Shown here: piece after piece, positions 50,997 through 59,743 of the stretch | Numbering within the stretch: position 1 is the first letter of the stretch | How the letters are laid out: every line of letters begins with the position of its first letter | NCBI GenBank assembly: GCA_009781725.1 | Contig: WQVF01000012.1 | Span: 1-64,000, forward strand | Direction of reading: 5' to 3' | Length of the DNA stretch: 64,000 nucleotides | DNA from: Defluviitaleaceae bacterium | GTDB lineage: Bacteria; Bacillota; Clostridia; Lachnospirales; WQUN01 | The notes under the pieces: generated by a model | Told to the model about the DNA's origin: nothing | The model's input: only the letters and a program-made list of their open reading frames with translations | Database searches by the model: none | Position numbers and translations under genes: made by a program

Positions 50997-52616
50997 ATGA
51001 AGCGACATACTGGCATATTGATATCAGCAATCGTTATTTTATTAGCATCCTGCGGAAGGACAAACCATGATGACAGAGATAATGTGTATGCCGAATCAAC
51101 ACTGCAATACTCTCTTGATGTTGCATTACGACGAAGGGAGAGTATAGTAAAGCCTGATTATACAATGCTTGCTTCTCTCGCAGACGGGCGTGTGCCTATG
51201 CGCTACGGAACACTGTACAGATACATGTTTCCGCGAAGGCAGCCCACATATTTAGCTGTTGACGATGCAATATCAGATTTGTGGCTGTTTTTTGAGCTTA
51301 TGCAGGGTGCATATGGCGGATATGTAGCTTTTGGCGGTGATGAAGAATTTATCCCGATTTTTGAACAAATTGAGGCATATATACTGGGGCAGGGTAGCAG
51401 GTCGATGTCTCTATTTTTCGGACTTGATGGCATCTATATATCAGTTGCGTCACTCAAAATACTTATTCATCACCATCTCAATGATGTGATAACAGATAGG
51501 CATTTCAGTATCGGTGATTTCGCGTTTGGCAGTACGCCATACTTTATGTTTGCTTCGGAAGACCTGACATATGATAGAAGGGATAATAGCTTTATAAACA
51601 AAGAAACTGGACAATACTTAGTTTCAGTTGAGGGACATGAGTTAACTGAAATTATGAAGCAACATATGGATGAGGAGGGGCATCTATTTTATATGCCTAT
51701 TTTTTACATTGATATGACTAAGTACTTTGCTGAATTGGAAGAAGCTTATATGAGTTATATTGATGGACTAGATGAAGAGGTGTTACTTAATTATTTATCA
51801 CAACAAGAATTACAACAAGCTCCATCAATAACACCTGTACAAATTAATTTTGTATACGAAGATGAAGAAATAATTCGAGTATTTGAAGAAAAACGCTTTC
51901 ATCATCATAGTTATGAAAGACAGTTGCCTACCTTGGAGAATAGATATGGAATCCCCGTTATATCAGTGATGTACATGGGTTTTGGTTATAGTGCGCGAGG
52001 TTTTGCTTATGAACACGTACAACCATTCCTTTCTTTTGTTGACTATATACGGGAAGAACCCGTAGTAATAGTTGATTTGCGCGGTAATATTGGTGGAAAC
52101 GCACGCTTGCCTGCAATGTGGATATATGAGCTTACAGGAAAAATTATTTACCCTAACTTTGTAAGCCTACTTGCTATGGAATACACTACTCATTTTCCTG
52201 GAGATCGACCAACATCACAAAAGTTCCAAGCCGCAAGACAACCATTTGAAAATGGCTATACAATATCCAACACAGAGCCTCGTAAAATATTGGAGCGCGA
52301 ACAAATTATCATAGTCCTAACAGACACACAAACAAGTTCAGCTGCAGAAATCTTTGTGGATATTATATTCAACATATCTAACACCCTGGTAATTGGTACT
52401 CCTACATCTGGTACAATGACATTTGATTTGACTTATCCCCAATTATGGCTACCTCATTCCGGCTTAAGTTTTGGGTTTGGTAGAACTATGCATATATGGC
52501 CAGAGGGACATTTTGCAGAAGGAAGGGGAATTGAACCTGACATATGGGTATGGGGAGATGCGCTTGCTGCGGCACTTTCACTATTGCGCAATGCTGGAAT
52601 TGGTGATTTGGATTGA
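50997..52616 (+). CDS. S41 family protease, lipoprotein
   Basis: 539 residues from the ATG at 50997, nine bases after AGGAG. The signal peptide ILISAIVILLASC ends in a lipobox (LASC), so the protein is lipid-anchored outside the cell. The S41 core lies in the last 200 residues: VIVDLRGNIGGNARLPAMWI and the nucleophile Ser near residue 445 in TDTQTSSAAEIFVD, then VIGTPTSGTMTFD. A long N-terminal region (about 30-300) is unassigned. In this cluster it may cut the exported leader or a target on the cell surface. It overlaps the ABC gene by a few bases. Confidence 0.82.
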   Translation: MKRHTGILISAIVILLASCGRTNHDDRDNVYAESTLQYSLDVALRRRESIVKPDYTMLASLADGRVPMRYGTLYRYMFPRRQPTYLAVDDAISDLWLFFELMQGAYGGYVAFGGDEEFIPIFEQIEAYILGQGSRSMSLFFGLDGIYISVASLKILIHHHLNDVITDRHFSIGDFAFGSTPYFMFASEDLTYDRRDNSFINKETGQYLVSVEGHELTEIMKQHMDEEGHLFYMPIFYIDMTKYFAELEEAYMSYIDGLDEEVLLNYLSQQELQQAPSITPVQINFVYEDEEIIRVFEEKRFHHHSYERQLPTLENRYGIPVISVMYMGFGYSARGFAYEHVQPFLSFVDYIREEPVVIVDLRGNIGGNARLPAMWIYELTGKIIYPNFVSLLAMEYTTHFPGDRPTSQKFQAARQPFENGYTISNTEPRKILEREQIIIVLTDTQTSSAAEIFVDIIFNISNTLVIGTPTSGTMTFDLTYPQLWLPHSGLSFGFGRTMHIWPEGHFAEGRGIEPDIWVWGDALAAALSLLRNAGIGDLD

Positions 52617-54253
52617 TTGCTTTAAAGATTTTTCGTATGTGTAAAAAATATGTACTTAATCATAGATTTGCTTTTGGGGTATTTATTCTTTTTAGCATAT
52701 TAAGCAGTGCTAGCGGACTTATTTCCCCTTATATATTGGGTGATTTTATCGACCAGCTCATAAACGCAGACGATATTGGTTTTATTTACCGTTATTTCGT
52801 TTTGTTTGTCTTGATTAGTGTGACCCATCTGATTTTCGGATATGTTGTCGGACGGCAAGATATCTACTTGCAGACCCGAGCTGGGTATGCAATGAGCCAT
52901 GAATACATACAAAAATTACAATTAGCACCGCTGGCTTTCACACAGAAGCGAGATACTGCTTATTTAAGTCAACACATTATCAGTGATACTAGCTCTTTAA
53001 TTCAATTTTGCATTGGTATTATTCAGAAGTTGGTGATTAATATCGTAACAGTGGGGCTATCCCTTGGTCTCATGTTTTTGTTTCATCCAGGTTTGGCAGG
53101 CATGCTATTAGGTGTATGTGTTGTATATTTCTCTATTTATGCGCGATGCAGGCGGATTCTGTACAAGGTCAACTCAGAGCTTCAAGAATCAAGCCTTTCC
53201 ATGTTTACTAAGTTGCATGAGCAGGTATCAAGTATTCGTTTTACTAAGCTTAATGTCTTATTTTCCTTTTTTAAGAATAGATTTGTGCAAGCTGTAAACC
53301 GGCTTCTAGGAAGCGCACTACAGCACCAACGGACAAACTATATGATTAGTAGCTTAGACATATTGGTGTCAATTACTGCTCAAATGACCCTTTTACTTGT
53401 GGGAGGGAGAGAGATTATAGCTGGTAGGCTAACCATTGGTCGTTTCTTGATTATGTCCAGTTATTTTCAACTGATGCTCAGCTCAATTCGCTACTTTTTT
53501 GGGTTAGGTCAGATGATTCAAGGCAAGATGGTGTCTTATAATCGCCTACAGGAGCTTGCTGCTGTTAAACCAGAGCATAATGGCGAGCAGAGGCTTGATG
53601 AAATTTATTCAGTCAGACTAAACTCAGTATCATTTGCTTATGATGAAACTCCTATACTCCAAAATATCAACATGTGCTTTACAAAAGGCCAGATTAATGT
53701 ATTCTTAGGTCCAAATGGTGCAGGTAAAAGCACCCTTGCCGACATAATAATGGGTTTGCAGAACGGAAATTACACCGGAGATGTGCTTTATAATGGAATA
53801 GACATGAGAAATCTTGATATGTACACTATACGTGATAGACATATTGGAATATCGGAGCAGGAACCAATCCTCTTGGCTGATACCCTGGCCTACAATCTCA
53901 ATCTTGGGCAAGCAGTATTTACAGGAACTGATGAAGCCAATCTGAATAGGCTAATAAAAATCCTGGGTCTTGACCCATGCATCAGTAATTTACCTAATCA
54001 TCTGGAAACTATGATAAATGAAAACGCCGCCAATGTATCCGGCGGTGAAAAACAAAAATTCTCTATTCTCCGGGCATTGTTAAAAGACCCGGATGTGCTA
54101 ATATTGGATGAGCCGACATCTGCCTTGGATGTAGCAAGCAAAACCGCATTAAGAGCCTATCTTGATGAGATTAAGATGGAGAAAATTATTTTAGTAATCA
54201 CTCATGATGAGGATTTTATCAACTATGAACATGATGTGATTTTGCAACTATAA
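52613..54253 (+). CDS. ABC transporter, fused permease and ATPase
   Basis: 546 residues from a TTG at 52613 that overlaps the protease stop; an ATG at 52637 is the alternative. The membrane domain (about 1-300, six helices starting FAFGVFILFSILSSASGLIS) is followed by the ATPase: Walker A FLGPNGAGKSTLAD, signature NVSGGEKQKFSILRA, Walker B DVLILDEPTSALD and the switch His in VITHDED. There is no N-terminal C39 peptidase, so leader removal must be done elsewhere. It probably exports the cysteine-rich peptide. The 3' end overlaps the convergent hydF by 6 bases. Confidence 0.88.
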   Translation: MIALKIFRMCKKYVLNHRFAFGVFILFSILSSASGLISPYILGDFIDQLINADDIGFIYRYFVLFVLISVTHLIFGYVVGRQDIYLQTRAGYAMSHEYIQKLQLAPLAFTQKRDTAYLSQHIISDTSSLIQFCIGIIQKLVINIVTVGLSLGLMFLFHPGLAGMLLGVCVVYFSIYARCRRILYKVNSELQESSLSMFTKLHEQVSSIRFTKLNVLFSFFKNRFVQAVNRLLGSALQHQRTNYMISSLDILVSITAQMTLLLVGGREIIAGRLTIGRFLIMSSYFQLMLSSIRYFFGLGQMIQGKMVSYNRLQELAAVKPEHNGEQRLDEIYSVRLNSVSFAYDETPILQNINMCFTKGQINVFLGPNGAGKSTLADIIMGLQNGNYTGDVLYNGIDMRNLDMYTIRDRHIGISEQEPILLADTLAYNLNLGQAVFTGTDEANLNRLIKILGLDPCISNLPNHLETMINENAANVSGGEKQKFSILRALLKDPDVLILDEPTSALDVASKTALRAYLDEIKMEKIILVITHDEDFINYEHDVILQL

Positions 54254-55399
54254 AGGACGAACACACCGCTCCAGAATCCCCTGCATAAAGCTTATAGCAA
54301 CACCATAATTAGTCATAGGTATGCCCTGAGCTTTTGCCTGACTCTGCCGATATTGCATCTCCTTAAAGTTCTGCATACAGCCCCCGCAATGGATAATTAA
54401 CTTGTAATCAGAAAGATTTGATGGAAAATCCCCCCCGGATGTAAAAGTGTAATCGGGCTTCGCCCCGGTGCGCTTTTCTATCCACCGGGGGATTTTTACT
54501 GTGCCTATATCGTCGCATTGGCGGTGGTGGGTGCAGCCCTCGGCGATTAATAGCTTGTCGCCGTCCTTTAGGACATCAATTATTTTCGCGCTTTCGATAG
54601 CATATTCTAATACACCTTTATAACGGGCCATTAATATTGAAAATGATGTCAGGTTGACATCAAGGGGTGTTTTTTCCGCTACATCTGCAAAGGCTTGACT
54701 GTCGGTGATTACTAGTTTTGGTGGGGAGGTAAGCTTCACAAAGGTATCCGATAGCTCTGGTGGCTGAGTGACAACACAAATTGCGCCTATGTCTAAGCAA
54801 TCCCGGATTACTTGCTGTTGTGGGAGGATTAGTCTGCCTTTGGGTGCGGAAGCATCTATTGGCACAACCAGTACAACCATATCCTTTGGCTCCAGCAAGT
54901 CTGCGACTAGCTTGGGTTCCGGTTCGTGAGCCTGGGCTATTTCGGCGATTTTTTCTTTTAGTTCGTGGATATTTTCCCCGGTGATGCTGCTTACATTTAA
55001 ACCATCGTATTTAATTCCTAGGTCGGATTTGTTGTATACAATCAAATATTTTGTTTTGCCCAATTGACGGATTAGCTTTTCTTCGTAGGTGCCAAAGCCT
55101 TGTGATGGGTCTACTACCAGTAGGGCTATGTCGGTTTTCCGTAGTATATTCTGGGTTTTTTCTATTCTTAGATACCCCAATTTGCTTTCGTCATCTATAC
55201 CGGCGGTGTCTATCAGTACCACCGGGCCTATGGGCAGTAGCTCCATTGTTTTGTATACAGGGTCGGTGGTTGTCCCTTTTATATGGGAAACCAACGCCGC
55301 GTCCTGGCCAGTGATGGCGTTTATCAGGCTGGATTTTCCTGCGTTACGCCTGCCGAAGATGCCGATATGCAGACGGTTGCTGCGGGGGGTAGTGTTCAT
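54248..55399 (-). CDS. hydF: [FeFe]-hydrogenase maturation GTPase HydF
   Basis: 383 residues from the ATG at 55399 after GGAGG. HydF is the scaffold on which the 2Fe subcluster is assembled before transfer to the hydrogenase. The GTPase domain has GRRNAGKSSLINAI, DTAGIDD and YNKSDL; the C-terminal cluster-binding domain has EGCTHHRQCDDIGTVKIPRW and IIHCGGCM, giving the C-H-C-C ligand set. The start overlaps the hydG stop (ATGA), and the whole set reads hydE-hydG-hydF on the minus strand. Confidence 0.95.
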   Translation of the reverse strand: MNTTPRSNRLHIGIFGRRNAGKSSLINAITGQDAALVSHIKGTTTDPVYKTMELLPIGPVVLIDTAGIDDESKLGYLRIEKTQNILRKTDIALLVVDPSQGFGTYEEKLIRQLGKTKYLIVYNKSDLGIKYDGLNVSSITGENIHELKEKIAEIAQAHEPEPKLVADLLEPKDMVVLVVPIDASAPKGRLILPQQQVIRDCLDIGAICVVTQPPELSDTFVKLTSPPKLVITDSQAFADVAEKTPLDVNLTSFSILMARYKGVLEYAIESAKIIDVLKDGDKLLIAEGCTHHRQCDDIGTVKIPRWIEKRTGAKPDYTFTSGGDFPSNLSDYKLIIHCGGCMQNFKEMQYRQSQAKAQGIPMTNYGVAISFMQGILERCVRPL

Positions 55400-56574
55400 T
55401 TTTTTGCCTCCATCAAACCATGAGAGATGGGCGTTCCCTCGCCGTAGGCAGGGGAACACCCGGACAGGTACTCTTGTAGGGTCTTGAGTGCATTGCGTTG
55501 GCAGATATCATGAATATCGCCGGATTTACATAGCTTCATAAATTTTTCTCCTACCCGACCTTCTCGGTAGCAGGCGGTGCAGAAGCTGGGGGTGTAGCCT
55601 GCGTCCATTAGCCAGGTCACGATTTCGTGTAGATTGCGGGTATCGGATATTTCGAATTGACGGCTGTCGTCTGAGTGTGCGTAGCCCCCCACAGAGGTAC
55701 AGGACCCGCCGCTGATTTGGGAAACACCGATATCAAGGAGTTTTCTTCGAATAAGTTCATCTTCTCTTGTAGATAGGATTATACCTGTGTATGGGACAGC
55801 AATTCGCAAAATCGCCACGATTCTGGCAAATGTCTCGTCATCAACCATTCCGTTGGGTAATCGTGGTACGCTGATGGTATGAGGGCCGACGCCGTAGGTG
55901 GTTTCCAAATGCTTGGCGTGATTAAGTAATCCGGCAACCTCGTGGCGATAATCCGCCAAGCCAAATAAGGCACCGATGCCCACATCATGTAGGCCAGTCT
56001 CAATGGCCCTGTCCATAGCCCCGGAATGCCAATCAAAGTCCGACTTTGGGCCGTATGGATGGAGCTTTTCATAAGTAGGGCGGTGATATGTTTCCTGAAA
56101 TAAAATATACGTACCGATATTGGCGGCAGCAAGACGGCGGTAGTCTTCCTCAGTTGTGGCGGCAATATTTACATTGATGCGGCGGATATCCCCGCTCTTA
56201 TATATGGTGTCGATTGATTCCAAAATGTAGTCGATTGGACTCTCCTGGGGATGTTCCCCCGTTTCTATTACAATGCGCTTATGACCCATGGCTGTAAGAG
56301 CCTGGACTTCCTTGCGGATTTGGTCTTGGGTGAGGCGTTTGCGAGGCATGTCTTCGTTGTCGGCGCGGTATGGGCAATAAACACAGCCGTTGACACAGTA
56401 GTTGGAAAGATACAGGGGTGCGAACAGTACAACCCTGCTACCGTAGATGGCGGATTTTATACTTCCCGCTAGGTCAAATAATGCTTCATTTGAGGCGGTT
56501 TCCAGGAGAAATAAAGCTTCATGTGGTTCAAGGCCTTTCATTTTGGTGGCTTTTGCCATTATTTCATTCAGCAT
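55396..56574 (-). CDS. hydG: [FeFe]-hydrogenase maturase HydG, short N-terminus
   Basis: 392 residues from the ATG at 56574 after AAGAGGTG. HydG cleaves tyrosine to form the CO and cyanide ligands of the H-cluster. The radical SAM motif is CVNGCVYC (CX3CX2C) in LYLSNYCVNGCVYCPYRADN, and the C-terminal auxiliary-cluster region has FCTACYREGRVGEKFMKLC and DICQRNALKTLQEYL. Known HydG proteins have about 470 residues; this one is about 75 shorter, and upstream frame residues lie inside hydE, so the N-terminal helix is shortened. It is not ThiH, which lacks the C-terminal cysteines. Confidence 0.92.
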   Translation of the reverse strand: MLNEIMAKATKMKGLEPHEALFLLETASNEALFDLAGSIKSAIYGSRVVLFAPLYLSNYCVNGCVYCPYRADNEDMPRKRLTQDQIRKEVQALTAMGHKRIVIETGEHPQESPIDYILESIDTIYKSGDIRRINVNIAATTEEDYRRLAAANIGTYILFQETYHRPTYEKLHPYGPKSDFDWHSGAMDRAIETGLHDVGIGALFGLADYRHEVAGLLNHAKHLETTYGVGPHTISVPRLPNGMVDDETFARIVAILRIAVPYTGIILSTREDELIRRKLLDIGVSQISGGSCTSVGGYAHSDDSRQFEISDTRNLHEIVTWLMDAGYTPSFCTACYREGRVGEKFMKLCKSGDIHDICQRNALKTLQEYLSGCSPAYGEGTPISHGLMEAKK

Positions 56575-57589
56575 AGTCACCTCTTGACACCACAACTTCA
56601 CAGCCGATTGCAGCCATTTGCTTGGCAATGCGGTCACGAAACTGAGCCGGTTTATCTCCTATGTGGGATTTATTATCGTACAATTGATATTTCCCCTGGG
56701 TTTCCGGGGAAGAAAGATTAGGCATTACTACATTTGCACCGGCGAGGACACCCATTTCTCGACCCTTGGGATGGATGTTACCAAGGGCGGTGGTTGAGGG
56801 TAACAGCAAATTCGGTTTCATCAGTCGCAGGATTGCAACTATATTGAGAGTAAGAGCAAGATTGCCTCGCTTTTCTCCTGCGAAAGGGGTTTCGGAATGG
56901 GGAATAAAAGGACCGATGCCAACCATCGCCGGGTCAAGCTCTTTGATAAATAGAAAATCATCAACGATATGGTCAAGAGTCTGGCCGGGAGTGCCTACCA
57001 TAAAACCACAACCCACCTGGAAGCCCAGGGATTTAAGATTCCACAGACAGTCTTGCCGGGATTTTAGGTTCATATTGGGGGGGTGTAATTGTGAGTAGTG
57101 GTTTGCGCTGGAGGTTTCCTGGCGAAGGAGATATCTGTCTGCACCGGCGACTCGAAGCAGTTTTAAGCTCTCTAGGCTGCGTTCTCCCAAGGAGATGGTG
57201 ATAGCACAGTCAGGGTAACCGGTTTTTATGCTTTGGATTATGTCCACCAGGATTTCATCTGTGAAAAACGAATCTTCACCACCCTGTAACACAAAGGTTC
57301 TAAACCCAAGTTCATGCCCATGGGCACAGCATTCCAATATTTGCTCCTTTGTATAACGGTAACGCTGGACGGTTTTATTGCTGTGGCGTAATCCACAGTA
57401 ATAGCAATCGCATTTACAATAATTTGTGAACTCTATAAGCCCCCGCATGTAGATTTTATTGCCGAAGATTTTTTCACGGGTTGTGCTTGCCCTCTCATGA
57501 AGATATTTGTCATCACAAAGAAGGAGCGACTTATACTCGCTCCTTTGGAGATTGTTGGTGGATTCTAATTTGTGTATTAGGTCTTGCAT
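56564..57589 (-). CDS. hydE: [FeFe]-hydrogenase maturase HydE
   Basis: 341 residues. HydE supplies part of the 2Fe subcluster by radical chemistry on an iron-cysteine complex. The cluster motif CKCDCYYCGLR (CX3CX2C), FVLQGGEDSFFTDE, RYLLRQETSSANHYSQLHP, GFMVGTPGQT and GIGPFIPHSETPFAG are all hallmarks. It overlaps hydG by 11 bases and starts the operon. A strong hairpin (57633-57685) separates it from tyrS upstream, so it probably has its own promoter in the gap near 57600. Confidence 0.95.
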   Translation of the reverse strand: MQDLIHKLESTNNLQRSEYKSLLLCDDKYLHERASTTREKIFGNKIYMRGLIEFTNYCKCDCYYCGLRHSNKTVQRYRYTKEQILECCAHGHELGFRTFVLQGGEDSFFTDEILVDIIQSIKTGYPDCAITISLGERSLESLKLLRVAGADRYLLRQETSSANHYSQLHPPNMNLKSRQDCLWNLKSLGFQVGCGFMVGTPGQTLDHIVDDFLFIKELDPAMVGIGPFIPHSETPFAGEKRGNLALTLNIVAILRLMKPNLLLPSTTALGNIHPKGREMGVLAGANVVMPNLSSPETQGKYQLYDNKSHIGDKPAQFRDRIAKQMAAIGCEVVVSRGDYAE

Positions 57590-57632
57590 GTTTCTGCCTC
57601 ACTTATAATTGTTAGTTTGAGGTCATTGTCCT

Positions 57633-57685
57633 GCCAGGGACCACCCCGCCGCCTTCTGCGGCCGCGAGGGGTGGTCTAGCTTGGC
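57633..57685 (-). terminator. Long GC-rich hairpin after tyrS
   Basis: GACCACCCC (57639-57647) pairs with GGGGTGGTC (57668-57676), flanked by GCCA/TTGGC outer pairing, with GCCGCC-TTCT-GCGGC inside. There is no T-run, so it may be a fold-back repeat rather than a normal terminator. Confidence 0.55.
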
Positions 57686-57693
57686 AACGCGCT

Positions 57694-58932
57694 TCAGTCT
57701 TTCAATACTATTGCATGATAACTCTTTTTCCCTTTGCGGATGATAATTTTCCCATCTTGTAAGTTTGCTGTCTGTAACAGATGGTCAATGCCGGTCACTT
57801 TTTCATTATTAATGGAAACCCCGCCCTGTTCAACCTGTCGCCTTGCGTCGGACTTGGAAGGGCATTGTTTTGTAAGGATTAATGCATCCAAGATTGGTAC
57901 CCCGGCTTGGAGCTCCGCCTGGGTTACAGCAGTTGTAGGCATTGCGCTATTGTCACCGCCACCGGAGAATAGTGCTTGGGCGGACTTTGCGGCTTCCTGG
58001 GCGGCGGCTTCCCCATGGATTAGCTTGGTTATTTCATATGCCAATATTTTTTTGGAGTCGTTGATAGCACTGCCCTCAGCAGCACCAAGCCGCTCCACAT
58101 CTTCCATGGGCAGCAAGGTAAGCAATGCCAAGTACTTCTTTACATCGGCATCATGGGTATTGCGCCAGTATTGGTAGAACTCATATGGGCTGGTGCGGTT
58201 TGGGTCAAGCCACAGCGCACCGGCCACGGTTTTACCCATTTTATTGCCTTCGGCATTAAGCAGTAGCGGTATCGTCATGGCGTATGCTTGCTTACGGTCA
58301 ACCCGTCGTATCAAATCGGCACCGCTTAATATATTACTCCATTGGTCATCCCCACCTATTTGCACTTTGCAGCCAAGCTCGCGGCTCAGGTGTAAGAAGT
58401 CGTAGCTTTGGATTATCATATAGTTGAGCTCAATAAAACTGAGGCCCCCATCCGGGCGGTCAAGGCGGGCACGATAGGTTTCAGCGGTTAACATTCTGTT
58501 TACAGAAAAATGCGAGCCTATCTCCCGTAGGAAGTCAATGTAATTAAGCTTCAAGAGCCAATCGGCGTTATCCAGCATTAAAGCTTTGCCTTCACTAAAG
58601 TCGAATAGCAGCTCTAGCTGCGGTCTAATGCCCTTTTTGTACATATCTATAGTTTCTTTGGTAAGTATGCTGCGCATTTCGGTTTTGCCGCTTGGGTCAC
58701 CAATCATGGTGGTGCCGCCACCCATGAGTATAAGAGGGCGGTGTCCAGCTCTCTGTAAATGCATCATCATCATCATAGGCATAAGATGCCCTGCGTGTAA
58801 GCTATCGGCGGTGATATCGAAACCGGCGTAAAATGTCACGCTTTCATTGGAGAATAGAGCTTCCAACTCCTCTGGATGACTTGTTTGGGCGATAAAGCCC
58901 CGTTTTTGTAGTTCTTGGAATATATTACTCAT
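57694..58932 (-). CDS. tyrS: Tyrosyl-tRNA synthetase
   Basis: 412 residues. Class I enzyme charging tRNA-Tyr. The HIGH-like motif is HAGHLMPMM in ADSLHAGH, and the KMSKS-like motif is KMGKT in GNKMGKTVAG. SIELNYMIIQSYDFLHL-type tyrosine binding and a C-terminal S4 domain (VEQGGVSINNEKVTGIDHLL) are present. The short KMGKT form and about 410-residue length fit the TyrZ/long type. No T-box leader is seen; the 111 upstream bases are mostly a REP-like repeat. Its tyrosine-related neighbour hydG is probably a coincidence. Confidence 0.95.
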   Translation of the reverse strand: MSNIFQELQKRGFIAQTSHPEELEALFSNESVTFYAGFDITADSLHAGHLMPMMMMMHLQRAGHRPLILMGGGTTMIGDPSGKTEMRSILTKETIDMYKKGIRPQLELLFDFSEGKALMLDNADWLLKLNYIDFLREIGSHFSVNRMLTAETYRARLDRPDGGLSFIELNYMIIQSYDFLHLSRELGCKVQIGGDDQWSNILSGADLIRRVDRKQAYAMTIPLLLNAEGNKMGKTVAGALWLDPNRTSPYEFYQYWRNTHDADVKKYLALLTLLPMEDVERLGAAEGSAINDSKKILAYEITKLIHGEAAAQEAAKSAQALFSGGGDNSAMPTTAVTQAELQAGVPILDALILTKQCPSKSDARRQVEQGGVSINNEKVTGIDHLLQTANLQDGKIIIRKGKKSYHAIVLKD

Positions 58933-58953
58933 ATGAGTTATCCTCTCTCTTCA

Positions 58954-59033
58954 CCGTCACCCCGGACTTGATCCGGGGTCCCCTCGACTTAGCCTGGACC
59001 GGAGGGATCCCGGGTCAAACCCGGGATGACAGG
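58954..59033. repeat. REP-like repeat (family A, copy 4)
   Basis: CCGTCACCCCGGACTTGATC-CGGGG on the left and GGGATCCCGGGTCAAACC-CGGGATGACAGG on the right. It contains two tight hairpins, CCCCGGACTTGATCCGGGG and CCCGGGTCAAACCCGGG, and is the best-preserved copy of family A. Confidence 0.75.
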
Positions 59034-59043
59034 CATTTGTTTG

Positions 59044-59448
59044 CTATATTTTTAGCAACCCCTGCATTAACTCCAAATCCTTCGGAGTCGGGTTCTGGGG
59101 CACTCCCTTGATAACAACTCCATCATCCTCATCCCGAGGAATCAAATGCAAATGGAAATGGTCGATTACTTGCCCTGCGACTTTTCCGTTATTTTGTATA
59201 AGATTAAGACCCGGTACACCTAGCTTGCTGCGGATTTTTTCGGCAACTTTTTTTGCCAATGGCATAAGGCTTGCGGTTTCCGCTTCGTTTAATTCATAAA
59301 TATCCGCGGCGTGCCGCTTAGGGAGTATGAGCACATGGCCTTTTGCGCTGGGGTATCGGTCCATAATGGCTAAATAAAGGTCGTCTTGATAAATAATATA
59401 GGCCGGGATTTGGCCTTCGACGATTGAACAAAAAATGCATTTGGACAT
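59044..59448 (-). CDS. HIT family hydrolase (HinT-like)
   Basis: 134 residues. The histidine triad IDHFHLHLIPRDED (HxHxH) is near residue 100, and CIFCSIVEGQIPAYIIYQDD opens the chain with two cysteines typical of zinc-bearing HinT proteins. KGHVLILPKRHAADIYELN is the conserved middle. Such enzymes hydrolyse adenosine phosphoramidates and adenylates. It is monocistronic, upstream of tyrS. Confidence 0.93.
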   Translation of the reverse strand: MSKCIFCSIVEGQIPAYIIYQDDLYLAIMDRYPSAKGHVLILPKRHAADIYELNEAETASLMPLAKKVAEKIRSKLGVPGLNLIQNNGKVAGQVIDHFHLHLIPRDEDDGVVIKGVPQNPTPKDLELMQGLLKI

Positions 59449-59531
59449 GTGGTCACCTCTTTCTTGATAAGATTCACATATTATAGGCTCTTTATAATCA
59501 GTTGTAAATTCTCACAAAGAAAAAATAAAAA

Positions 59532-59552
59532 CCCGTATGGTGCCATACGCCA
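59532..59552. repeat. CGTATG-type palindrome
   Basis: CCCGTATG-GTGC-CATACGCC between AAAAATAAAAA and ATTTTTTAT, in the divergent region between the HIT gene and por. It is a clean member of the five-site family. Confidence 0.65.
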
Positions 59553-59596
59553 TTTTTTATATAAAATACACAATATGTGTAAGAATATATGTTTGA

Positions 59597-59625
59597 TTTA
59601 CTATACATCGTCAATTGCGTATAAT
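59597..59625 (+). promoter_or_regulatory. Probable promoter of the por operon
   Basis: TTTACT (59597-59602) and TATAAT (59620-59625) are 17 bases apart, about 120 bases before porG. The leader contains GTGTGC-TAG-GCACA, a small hairpin, near 59688-59702. Confidence 0.55.
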
Positions 59626-59743
59626 AAAGATTGTGTTTAATAGGTAATTAAGGCTTTTTTTGTACTATGACAAAATTGTTGCGTGATGTGTGCTAGGCAC
59701 ATGCCACGTATCCAAAATAATTTGAACCACAAGGAGGAACAAA

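Noticed and set aside
58933-59043. T-box leader for tyrS
   Set aside because: Only 111 bases precede the gene and most are a REP-like repeat; no T-box sequence or specifier loop is seen. The same holds for proS.
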